Positions 29,466-37,416 of a stretch of DNA of 62,641 nt are shown piece by piece. The notes under the pieces were generated by a model. It did no database searches and was not told the origin of the DNA. It saw only the letters and a list, made by a program, of their open reading frames with translations. The translations under genes and the position numbers were made by a program. The stretch is from NCBI GenBank assembly GCA_010912705.1, contig POWB01000028.1, positions 1 through 62,641 of the forward strand. Direction: 5' to 3'. This DNA comes from Halochromatium sp. GTDB taxonomy: Bacteria > Pseudomonadota > Gammaproteobacteria > Chromatiales > Chromatiaceae. Each line of letters begins with the position of its first letter. Position 1 is the stretch's first letter.

Positions 29466-29576
29466 CTACGCCAGCACCAGCGAGAAGTTCCATTTCATGA
29501 TGTCAGTGCGACCTTGGTGCCAGTAGCCGTCCCGTCGCAGGGTGCCGAAGTCGCTTAGGCCGTAGGGGAATTGCAT
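29466..29576 (-). pseudogene. Remnant of an AAA-ATPase / PD-(D/E)XK nuclease gene start
   Basis: The ATG at 29576 encodes MQFPYGLSDFGTLRRDGYWH, which resembles the start of the AAA-ATPase-like / PDDEXK proteins (FPYGISDFxxLRxEGY). After QGRTDI it becomes MKWNFSLVLA and stops at 29466. The full family is about 500 residues. The rest of 29259-29673 holds more protein-like scraps on the minus strand (EFEQEMALSSQLLDVAIIEA, about 29290-29415) but no intact gene. The area looks like decayed accessory genes beside the restriction-modification island. Confidence 0.5.
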
Positions 29577-29673
29577 CGGGTTGGCATCCGCGTGATGAGT
29601 CTGCCTCCAAGCTAGCACAGTGGCCGTTGGCAGGGCGGCCGGCAAGCCTCCGCGAGGCTTGCAGGCCTCGGGA

Positions 29674-32600
29674 TCAGGGCAGCTCTGGGTGGAGCGGATT
29701 GCGCAGGGTCAGCGGTCGTGCCTGTCCTGGCAGCCACCACTGGAGCTGATCGCCGCGCGGACTGAAGGCCGGGCGTGCCTGCTCGCTGGCCTCGGCCAAG
29801 GCCGGCGGACAGGGCTGGCGGTGGTAGACCTGGGTGGTGCGATCGTAGAGGTGGATCTGGCAGGCGCGTGGCGCGTCCGCGGCGCCTAAGGCCTTCTGCT
29901 CCAGATAGACGACGAAGCGCCCATCAGGGCTGATCGCCGGGTGGTGGGCGTCGACTGAGTGGCCGTCTGGCACCGTGGCAAGGCTGAGGCGGGTCGCGGC
30001 CTCGCCGCTGCCGGTGGCGGTGGCGGTGATCAGCACGGCGCGGCGTCCTTCGTCGCTGCGCTGGTCGTAGAGGATCTCCTGCCCTTGGGCGTCGATGCCG
30101 GGGTGCGCGGAGGCGCCGAGCGCATCGGTCAGGCGTAACGTCTGCCCCAGGGCTAGGTCGTGAAGATAGATGTCGCTGACGGCATTCGTATCGCTCGCGA
30201 CCAGATCATCGGCCTCGCTCTCAAAAACGATCAGCTCGCCGCGGGCATCGGCGGCCGGATGGCGGCTGGGGCCGTTGCCCGCCCTGCCCTGCTCGGTGGC
30301 GCTGATCAGCCTGAGCTGGTCGCTGAGCAAGTCGAGATGGTAGAGGTCGCTGACGCCGTTGTGGTCGCCTTCATGCAGGGCTTGGCGGGTCTCGAGAATC
30401 AGCCAGTGCTCATCGGCGTCGACTAGGCTGCTGGTCAGCGTGCTGGGGTCGGGGTCGATGCCCAGCGCGTGCAGCTGGTCGTGCAGCCAGACGGGTAAGG
30501 CGGCGGGGTCGGTCACGAGGATCGGTGCCGCTGTTACTGCCGCTGCCGCTGCCGCACTCTCGGTGAGGCCGATCGTCTCTTCAGCCTCGGCACTCATGGC
30601 CTCGGGCGCGGTGCGCGTGCTGGTAGCTGCCGCAGGGCGCGGGTCAAGGATTGCGCGATCCGCTGGGCAGGTCACTCCGGCGTCGGCGATGGCGCTGAGC
30701 TGGCCACCGGGCAGGACGCGAAAGCCAGGGGCGAAGTCGATGCGGGGGGCGCGCAGTTCGAGTCTGGCAGCCGTGGCGACGCTGACCGTGCCGGCGACCT
30801 GGATGCGGTGCTCGGAGCGCCAGTGCTGATTGCGGCCGCTGGTGATCGGACTACTGAGCTGGATGGCTGCTGGGCTGCAGCCGCCGTCGTCTTCGCCACT
30901 GTCGTCGCTGAGGCTGAGCGGGCTGGGCGCGGTGGTCGCGGGGTTGGTCATGTCGATGTCTTGATAAGACAATTCAGCGGCGAGCGTCTGCGGACCGCTG
31001 GCGTCGCTGGGGATGCGGACCTGGTAGCTGAAATCCAGCGGCAGGCGGAGCTGCTCTTCGAGGAACAGAATGGCGTCGCCATCGGGACTCAAGACCGGTC
31101 CCCGGTCGCCCTGTACCGAGACAATGGTCCAGCCGGGCGGCAGGCGGGGGTGCCACAGCAGCGCGAGCGGTGGTGCATCGCCGGTCTGGCCGATGCGGTT
31201 GTCGATGCGCAGGGTGCCGCCGGGGCAGTAGTGACTGAGGCTGGCGCTGTGGCTGGTTTGCGGGGCCTGAGCGCTGGCGGGCAGCGTCGCGTCGGCGCCC
31301 AAGCGCTCGCTGCTGCCGCGCGCCGGTTCGCCGGGTGCGTAGCCGTCGAAGCCGGCGGGTTCGGTGTGGTAGTCACGGGCGCGCCAGTAGGCCGCTAATC
31401 GGTTGACCTCGAAGCTGTCGATGCGCCAGGCCGGGTCTTGGTAGTCGGCGTCGTGGCGCTGTCCGTCGCTGGCGCCAGTGCCTTCGGCATAGCCATCGGG
31501 TGAGCTGGGGTCGCGGTGGTAGCCGCCATGTCGCCAGTAGGAGAGCACGCGATTGAGTTCGGTGGCGTTGATCGTCCAGTAGGGTTCCAGATAATCGGCA
31601 TGGTGGCGCCGGATCTGTTGTTGGCGCAGCCAGAGGGTTCCGGGCTCGGGGATCAGTTCTTGGTCGGTCGGTTGCGTGTGGCGATACTTGACCACCGCGG
31701 TGATGGTTTTGGAGTCGCGGTCGCCGCTGGGCACTCTGACGTGGTAGCGGAAGTTGAGTTCGAGCGGCGGGCTCAGTGCGCCGAAGAAGACGATCTCATT
31801 GGCCTCGTCGACCTGGGGGATGCCATCGCCGTCGACTGCTTCGATGGTCCAGCCGAGTGGCAGTTGTGGCCGCCAGACGAGGCTGACGCGGTCGCTGCCG
31901 GGGTCGCTGAAGTGGTTGGTGACGGTGACCAGGGATCCTGGCACATAGGTCTCGGGGGCGGCATGGGTGGCCCGTGGGCCGCTGCCGACTGGGGTGAACT
32001 GGGCGCTGACGGTCTTGGCGCTGGTGACGTTGCCGAGCGTGCAGCTGGTGGCGGTGCCGGCGCTGGCGCAGTCATCGCCCCAGCCGGTGAAGCGGTAGCC
32101 GCTGTTGGCGCTGACCAGGCAGAGGCTGCTGCTGCCGTGGTTGACCGGGTTGGGGCTGCAGCTGAGGCTGCCGCCGGCGCTGGGGTCGGCGCTGGTTTGG
32201 ATGTTGTAGGTCTGGCGCTCGAAGCTGGCGGTGACGGCCTGGGGGTTGGTGACGTTGCTGAGGGTGCAGCTGAGGCTGGTGCCGCTGCAGTCGCCGCTCC
32301 AGCCGATGAAGCGGTAGCCGCTGGCGGGGTTGGCGGTGCAGGTGCTGCTGCTGCCGTGGTTGACCGGGTTGGGGGTGCAGCTCAGCGTGCCGCCGTTGCT
32401 GGGATTGGCGCTGGTTTGGATGGCGTGGCTGATGCGCGCAAAGGTGACGGTGACCGTTTTGGCGCTGTCTAGGCTGAGCGTGCAGCGGGTGGCGGTGCCG
32501 CAGCTGGTTTCGCTCCAGCCGGTGAGCGCGGAGCCGGCGGCGGGGGTGGCGGTGAGGGTGATCTCGGTGCCGGGCTCGTAGGCTTCGCTGCAGTCGCTGC

Positions 32601-33861
32601 CGCAGTTGATGCCGGCCGGGCTGCTCGTCACGGTGCCGCTGCCGTTGCCACTGACGGAGACGCTTAAAGACAAAAGTCCAAACCACTGTCCCTCACGCAC
32701 CAACCTCACCCGGTAGGGATTGTACTTATAGTAGCTGCCGTCGTAGCCGCTGGAGAAGTTGACATACCAGGCGCCGTCCGAATAGTTGGCAAACGGCGAG
32801 GCCGACCAAAACCAGTCCGATGGCGTCGCGGGGAAAAATGCCTCGTCGATCGCTGGGCCATAGGTGTTGTAGTCGACCAGCGAGCGCAGTTCCCGGCGGT
32901 TGGGTAGACGCCAATCGTTGTATCCGGCGAAGGTCGCGTTCTCGGCATAGCTCAGGGCCTGTTGCCAGGCCATGCCATCCGCACTCCCCGTGCCACAATC
33001 AGTGCCGCTCTGCCCCGCGCTGCATTGCGCCCACATCAGGCCGGTATTGGCATCGCTGATCGTGCCATCGCCGTTGTCAACAAAAGACAAAGACCACTGT
33101 CCCTCACGCACCAACCTCACCCGGTACCCATTGCCCTTACTGCTGCTGCCGTCGTAGCCGCCGTCGAAGGGGACACTCCAGGCGTGGTCCGAATAGCCGG
33201 CACCCGGCGAGGCCGACCAAAACCATGATGACAGCGTGTTGGGAAAATAGCCGGTATCGATGCTGGGATCAGTCCGCCCCAGATGGGTGATCCCCGCCAA
33301 CTCCTTGATCGTCGGCATCCGCCAGTCACTGAAGCCGCAGAGGCCCTGGGCGTTAACGTCCTCGACGTACTTCTCGGTGTCGCAGCGGCCAGCGGTGGCG
33401 CAGGTGCCGCCATCCTCAGTGCCAGGCACGCCATCCGGCGAGTCAGGGTCGTACCAGCTATAGGTCCAGTCCTTGTCGCGCAGGCCGCCGTCGTCGGTCT
33501 TGACCTCCCAGATCGCACCGGTGACGTTGTCGCGCACGCAGCTCCAGGCGCTGGCGTCGGCGGGGAGCTCCCGGCCCTGGGCGTCGAGCTTGGTGTAGCT
33601 GAAGCCGGCATGGCCGTCGCGGTCGTCATGGTCGGTGACATCGCGCCCGTACTCGCCATCCTGACCCGGATAGCCGCTGACCGGACAGCTGAGGTTGTTG
33701 CGGCTGCCATCGGCGCACCAGTCGATGCCGGTGTCGTTGAGCGGGTGCGGCGGCTGAGATTGGGCGCTGGCGGACTCGCCAAGCAGTGCACTGGCAGCGA
33801 ACAGCGGCACGATGAAAACCAGCCAAAGCGGCAACGATCGCAAGGCGGCAGACAGGCGCAT
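29674..33861 (-). CDS. Giant secreted mosaic protein: DUF1566, InlB-type repeats, dockerin-like repeats, beta-propeller
   Basis: ATG 33861 has AGGAG 8 bases upstream and a signal peptide (ALRSLPLWLVFIVPLFAASA, cut near ASAQ). In order I see two DUF1566 (Lcl C-terminal) domains, each ending in WFWSASP and YRVRLVREGQW. Then come three InlB-type repeats (GTVTSSPAGINC, GGTLSCTPNPVNHGSSSTC, GGSLSCSPNPVNHGSSSLC). Two conserved-repeat/Ig-like domains follow, each with LPxGWTI, flanking two short repeats (TINATELNRVLSYWRHGGYH and a partner). The C-terminal part is a TolB-like propeller (HPAISPDGRFVVYLEQ). About 1,395 residues. It is exported and probably surface-bound or released; specific function unknown. 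Its repeats are cousins of those at 1-2480. Confidence 0.85.
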   Translation of the reverse strand: MRLSAALRSLPLWLVFIVPLFAASALLGESASAQSQPPHPLNDTGIDWCADGSRNNLSCPVSGYPGQDGEYGRDVTDHDDRDGHAGFSYTKLDAQGRELPADASAWSCVRDNVTGAIWEVKTDDGGLRDKDWTYSWYDPDSPDGVPGTEDGGTCATAGRCDTEKYVEDVNAQGLCGFSDWRMPTIKELAGITHLGRTDPSIDTGYFPNTLSSWFWSASPGAGYSDHAWSVPFDGGYDGSSSKGNGYRVRLVREGQWSLSFVDNGDGTISDANTGLMWAQCSAGQSGTDCGTGSADGMAWQQALSYAENATFAGYNDWRLPNRRELRSLVDYNTYGPAIDEAFFPATPSDWFWSASPFANYSDGAWYVNFSSGYDGSYYKYNPYRVRLVREGQWFGLLSLSVSVSGNGSGTVTSSPAGINCGSDCSEAYEPGTEITLTATPAAGSALTGWSETSCGTATRCTLSLDSAKTVTVTFARISHAIQTSANPSNGGTLSCTPNPVNHGSSSTCTANPASGYRFIGWSGDCSGTSLSCTLSNVTNPQAVTASFERQTYNIQTSADPSAGGSLSCSPNPVNHGSSSLCLVSANSGYRFTGWGDDCASAGTATSCTLGNVTSAKTVSAQFTPVGSGPRATHAAPETYVPGSLVTVTNHFSDPGSDRVSLVWRPQLPLGWTIEAVDGDGIPQVDEANEIVFFGALSPPLELNFRYHVRVPSGDRDSKTITAVVKYRHTQPTDQELIPEPGTLWLRQQQIRRHHADYLEPYWTINATELNRVLSYWRHGGYHRDPSSPDGYAEGTGASDGQRHDADYQDPAWRIDSFEVNRLAAYWRARDYHTEPAGFDGYAPGEPARGSSERLGADATLPASAQAPQTSHSASLSHYCPGGTLRIDNRIGQTGDAPPLALLWHPRLPPGWTIVSVQGDRGPVLSPDGDAILFLEEQLRLPLDFSYQVRIPSDASGPQTLAAELSYQDIDMTNPATTAPSPLSLSDDSGEDDGGCSPAAIQLSSPITSGRNQHWRSEHRIQVAGTVSVATAARLELRAPRIDFAPGFRVLPGGQLSAIADAGVTCPADRAILDPRPAAATSTRTAPEAMSAEAEETIGLTESAAAAAAVTAAPILVTDPAALPVWLHDQLHALGIDPDPSTLTSSLVDADEHWLILETRQALHEGDHNGVSDLYHLDLLSDQLRLISATEQGRAGNGPSRHPAADARGELIVFESEADDLVASDTNAVSDIYLHDLALGQTLRLTDALGASAHPGIDAQGQEILYDQRSDEGRRAVLITATATGSGEAATRLSLATVPDGHSVDAHHPAISPDGRFVVYLEQKALGAADAPRACQIHLYDRTTQVYHRQPCPPALAEASEQARPAFSPRGDQLQWWLPGQARPLTLRNPLHPELP

Positions 33862-34048
33862 CAGCAGACTCCTGAGGGGCGGTCCATGGGACTCCGTGAG
33901 GGGCGAGGCTGGCCTGCTCGATCTAGCGATCCACCGAGTCGGCGGTCTGCGGGCGATTGACCGCTGGCTCGACACAGAGACTGCTGCTGAGTTTAGCCGA
34001 TTGGCCGCGTCGGTGCCTGGGGATGGTCGCGCCGCCAGTCAAAGCCGC

Positions 34049-35494
34049 TCACGACCAATCAACCCGGTAGCCCGCTCGGGCTGCTGACTCGATGAGCACA
34101 GCAGGTTGCGGATCAAACAGCTCGATCCAGTGCAAGACGGGTCTGCCCGCTGCCGCGGCCAGATGGGTCTGACAACCCACATTGGCGGTGGCAATCAGCG
34201 CTGGCGCACCGGACTCTAGGGCCTCGAGGCGATCGGCGCGCAGTCGGGTCGATAGCTCGGCCTGCAGGATCGAGTAGGTGCCAGCCGAGCCGCAGCAGCT
34301 CTGTGCATCGCGCACCGGGGTTAATTCAAAGCCGACGCTGGTCAGCAGCGCCTCAACGCGGCCCATCAGCCCTTGACCGTGCTGCAGAGTACAAGGTGGA
34401 TGGAAGGCAATCCGACGCGGTACATCATGCGCGAACGGACTCGGCAATCGGGCCAGATCCTCCGCGCTGAGCAGTTCGCTCAGATCGCGGGCGAGCGCTG
34501 AGACTCGGGCGGCCTTCTCGGCATAGACCGGATCATCACGCAGGTGCCAGCCGTAATCCTTGACCACCGCGCCGCAGCCGCTGGCGGTGATCAGGATGGC
34601 CTCGGCCGGGGTTTGCTCACGATCTCTCGGCGCGATCTCGGGCCACCAGGCGTCGATATTGCGGCGCATGAAACGCTTGGCCTCGTCGGGCGCAGCCAGA
34701 TGCTGGCTGATCGCACCGCAGCAGCCGCCACCTTTCGGCTGCAAGATCTGGATGCCGAGCTGATCGAGCACACGCTTGGTGGCCTGCACCGTCGCTGGCG
34801 TCAGGGTTGGCTCGACGCAGTTGTCGAGCATGAGTACCCTTCGCTGACGCGGCGCAGACTCCGCGGCCGCCGTCCCGGCCACTGCGTTACCGGCTACCGC
34901 AGTTCCGGCGACCGCAGTTCCGGCGACCGCAGTTCCGGCGACCGCAGTCCCAGCGACCACAGTCCCGGCGACCGCCGGCATCGAGCTGGGCACCTGCAAC
35001 AGATCCAAACGGGGCGCTTCACCATTGTCCGCGGCCACCGGCACCTTGTCGCGCAACGCCCTCGGCAGCAGCGGCCGCAGCCATTGCCCTAGGCGCAGCA
35101 GCGGCACGAAGCGACGCGGATAGGGCAGCACCTGGCGCAGACCCCAACGCATCAGCCGCTCTTGCAGAGGGCGCGGCACCGATCGCTCGATCCGCTCGCG
35201 GCCGATCTCGACCAGTTTGTGATACTCCACCCCAGAGGGGCAGGTGGTCTCGCAGTTCAGGCAGGTCAGACAGCGATCCAGATGCTGCTGGGTGGTGCGC
35301 GTCGCCGGCTCGCCCTCGAGCACAAGCTTGAGTTGATAGATGCGCCCGCGCGGACCATCCAGCTCATCGCCCAAGAGCTGATAGGTTGGGCAGGTGGCGG
35401 TGCAAAAGCCGCAGTGCACACAGCTGCGCAGGATGCGATCGGCCTCGCGGCCATCGGAGGTCTGCAGGAGTTCGGGGATCAGTCGCGTTTGCAT
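34049..35494 (-). CDS. glcF: Glycolate oxidase iron-sulfur subunit
   Basis: The protein has two ferredoxin-type clusters (CVHCGFCTATCPTYQ and CLTCLNCETTCPSG) and two CCG-type domains (LDNCVEPTL ... GGCCGAISQHL and HPPCTLQHGQGL ... SCCGSAGTYS). This is the GlcF layout. It passes electrons from glycolate (via GlcD/GlcE) to the respiratory chain at the membrane. Residues about 173-208 hold an inserted Val-Ala-Gly-Thr-Ala repeat, encoded by a 15-bp tandem repeat, in the linker between the ferredoxin part and the first CCG domain. It lies 18 bp after glcE. Confidence 0.95.
   Translation of the reverse strand: MQTRLIPELLQTSDGREADRILRSCVHCGFCTATCPTYQLLGDELDGPRGRIYQLKLVLEGEPATRTTQQHLDRCLTCLNCETTCPSGVEYHKLVEIGRERIERSVPRPLQERLMRWGLRQVLPYPRRFVPLLRLGQWLRPLLPRALRDKVPVAADNGEAPRLDLLQVPSSMPAVAGTVVAGTAVAGTAVAGTAVAGTAVAGNAVAGTAAAESAPRQRRVLMLDNCVEPTLTPATVQATKRVLDQLGIQILQPKGGGCCGAISQHLAAPDEAKRFMRRNIDAWWPEIAPRDREQTPAEAILITASGCGAVVKDYGWHLRDDPVYAEKAARVSALARDLSELLSAEDLARLPSPFAHDVPRRIAFHPPCTLQHGQGLMGRVEALLTSVGFELTPVRDAQSCCGSAGTYSILQAELSTRLRADRLEALESGAPALIATANVGCQTHLAAAAGRPVLHWIELFDPQPAVLIESAARAGYRVDWS
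34872..34976. repeat. 15-bp coding tandem repeat, seven units, in glcF
   Basis: Seven consecutive 15-bp units, three of them exactly GTTCCGGCGACCGCA, encode repeats of Ala-Val-Ala-Gly-Thr in the GlcF linker. The unit is a multiple of three, so gain or loss of copies keeps the frame. Confidence 0.9.
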
Positions 35495-35512
35495 GCTGCT
35501 CGGATCGGTTGC

Positions 35513-36601
35513 TTACCGGAACAGGCGCCCGGGATTAAAGAGACCCTGGGGATCAAAGGCGCGCTTCAGCTCCCGATGCAACCGCGACAGAACCGGGCTG
35601 AGCGGCGCGAAGACGCCATCCGTCGGCGGCGCTGCGTTGGCGCCGGCGCGAAACAGCGTCGCATGCCCGCCGGCTGCTGCCCCCAGCCTCCGAATCGCCT
35701 CCGCTGATAATCCAGCCCGCAGCCAGCGCAAGGCGCCGCCCCATTCGATCAACTCAACCCCAGCGATCGCCTCCGCCGCAGTTGCTGGCGGCACCGAGAC
35801 ACGCCATAACGGCTGCTCACCGGCGAAGCAATCCAACCGCTGCTCGCGCACTGCGGTCCAGAAGGCATCGGCCTCCGTTGCCGCCATCGGCAGACCGCCC
35901 AGGATGCGCTGTGACTCGCTCAGTGCCTCCTCACTCCCCGCCACCCGCAGATACAGCCGGCCATCGAGCCAGGCCGTGCCCGTGATCGGCAACGCCTGCC
36001 CGGCCCAATGCTGCATCAGCTCCAGCGCGCTGGACTGATCCTGCTCCCGCACCAACGTGATCCGCCCGAGCGGGATCGGCATCACCTTGATCGAGACCTC
36101 CAGCAGCACACCGAGCACGCCGAGCGAGCCGACCATCAAGCGCGACAGATCATAGCCGGCGACGTTCTTCATCACCCGGCCGCCGAACTCCAGCACCTCG
36201 CCCTTGCCGTTGAGCATGCGCACGCCGAGCACCGCATCGCGGACGCTGGCTGCATAGGGTCTCCGAGGTCCAGACAGACCTGCTGCCACCATCCCGCCGA
36301 TCGTCGCTCGCTCACCAAAATGCGGTGGCTCAAACGGGAACTCCTGCCCCTGCTCGGCGAGGAGTGCCTCGACCTCGGCCAGCGGCGTTCCTGCTCGAAC
36401 CGTGATCGCTAGCTCAGTCGGCTCATAGGCGATGACACCACGGTGGCTTGAGCAGTCCAATTCGGCATCGGCCTGCACCGGATTGCCATAAAAGGCCTTG
36501 GTCTTGCCGCCATGGATGGCTAGGGTTGTGCCGGACGCGCGAGCGGCATTGACCTGCTCGATGAGCGCCTGCTCAGTCGTTGTGTCCAAGTGTTCAGCCA
36601 T
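35513..36601 (-). CDS. glcE: Glycolate oxidase FAD-binding subunit
   Basis: The 362-residue protein has the N-terminal FAD_binding_4 half (TLAIHGGKTKAFYG, YEPTELAITVRAGTPLAEVE, GATIGGMVAAGLSGPRRPYA-like segment, GRVMKNVAGYDLSRL) and a short C-terminal domain ending LFNPGRLFR. Together with GlcD and GlcF it forms the glycolate oxidase complex that oxidises glycolate to glyoxylate. It is separated from glcD by an inserted toxin-antitoxin pair. Confidence 0.95.
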   Translation of the reverse strand: MAEHLDTTTEQALIEQVNAARASGTTLAIHGGKTKAFYGNPVQADAELDCSSHRGVIAYEPTELAITVRAGTPLAEVEALLAEQGQEFPFEPPHFGERATIGGMVAAGLSGPRRPYAASVRDAVLGVRMLNGKGEVLEFGGRVMKNVAGYDLSRLMVGSLGVLGVLLEVSIKVMPIPLGRITLVREQDQSSALELMQHWAGQALPITGTAWLDGRLYLRVAGSEEALSESQRILGGLPMAATEADAFWTAVREQRLDCFAGEQPLWRVSVPPATAAEAIAGVELIEWGGALRWLRAGLSAEAIRRLGAAAGGHATLFRAGANAAPPTDGVFAPLSPVLSRLHRELKRAFDPQGLFNPGRLFR

Positions 36602-36637
36602 CGAAGTCGCGCGTCGTTATCCTGTTAATTCTCGACG

Positions 36638-37069
36638 TCATTCACTGGTAAATCGGTAGGTTCTCAGCCCAAGATAGTTGGCTGAAGCACGCATCACAGT
36701 ATCAAGGGTCACTAGAATTGTGTTCGGTCGCTCAGCACACGCAAGCTGCAGTACATCGAGTGTGCGTAGGGCCGTGTTCCGGTTTGCGAGCCAATGTAAT
36801 GCCCTCTCGAAGTGTGCCATTTCGACAGGTTGAACCAAGAACCGCTCAGAAACCAGATCCTCATGGAAGGCATGCTCAACGAGATTGGCCTGTGGCTCAC
36901 TCAGTTCCCCCATTCGAACCCAACGAGCTAGAGCAGACGCAAACTCAACCTGGGCGAGCTGACTGATCAAGACTGGTGTATTTTGCGCAGCTAGCAGTGA
37001 TTGAATGACATCACTATCCGACTCTGTTCGGTAGTAAGGTAACAATGCACTGGTGTCGAAATAGAGCAT
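36638..37069 (-). CDS. PIN-domain toxin (VapC-like ribonuclease)
   Basis: ATG 37069 opens on LYFDTSALLPYYRTE, with the first catalytic Asp of a PIN nuclease. The later acidic positions are in VEFASALAR and RTLDVLQLACAE, and in ILVTLDTVMRASA. About 143 residues, normal for the family. It begins one base after the antitoxin stop, so the pair is one operon. It most likely cleaves RNA when free of its partner. An extension upstream to 37294 only overlaps the antitoxin. Confidence 0.88.
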   Translation of the reverse strand: MLYFDTSALLPYYRTESDSDVIQSLLAAQNTPVLISQLAQVEFASALARWVRMGELSEPQANLVEHAFHEDLVSERFLVQPVEMAHFERALHWLANRNTALRTLDVLQLACAERPNTILVTLDTVMRASANYLGLRTYRFTSE

Positions 37070-37070
37070 T

Positions 37071-37322
37071 TTAGAAGCGTGCGTCGTCGCGAAGTGCGCG
37101 AATGATCTCAGTCGCCCCTTCTTGCATTGGCGGAAGCTCGGCGCGCAGCGCAGAGCGATCCGGAAAACGGACAATCGGCTTTTCGACAGCAACGAGACGC
37201 GCCGCAGGGCGCCCTCTTCGAGTGATGACCACCTCTGCGCCCGCGGCAACCGAATCCAACCAGTGGCCCATCTGGTGACTTGCCTCAAGTACATCGATCT
37301 CTTTCACCGCAACCTCCTTCAT
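37071..37322 (-). CDS. Phd/YefM-family antitoxin
   Basis: The 83-residue protein matches Phd-type antitoxins: VLEASHQMGHWLDSVAAGAE, VVITRRGRPAARLV and a variable C-terminal tail that should wrap the toxin. It precedes the PIN toxin directly. The AT-rich stretch 37323-37416 before it (with TTTACTTAATAAACGGTACA) probably carries its autoregulated promoter. Confidence 0.88.
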   Translation of the reverse strand: MKEVAVKEIDVLEASHQMGHWLDSVAAGAEVVITRRGRPAARLVAVEKPIVRFPDRSALRAELPPMQEGATEIIRALRDDARF

Positions 37323-37416
37323 TTACTTAATAAACGGTACATTAAAGCCATTGACATAGAAGCGCTTAATCTCGATCGCTGTAACCAGTCATACTGGCCT
37401 CAGTCACTCGATTAAG

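Noticed and set aside
31516..32472. A 318-codon plus-strand frame with Gly/Ala repeats
   Set aside because: Antisense to the InlB-type repeats of the large secreted protein; residue content is typical of a shadow frame.
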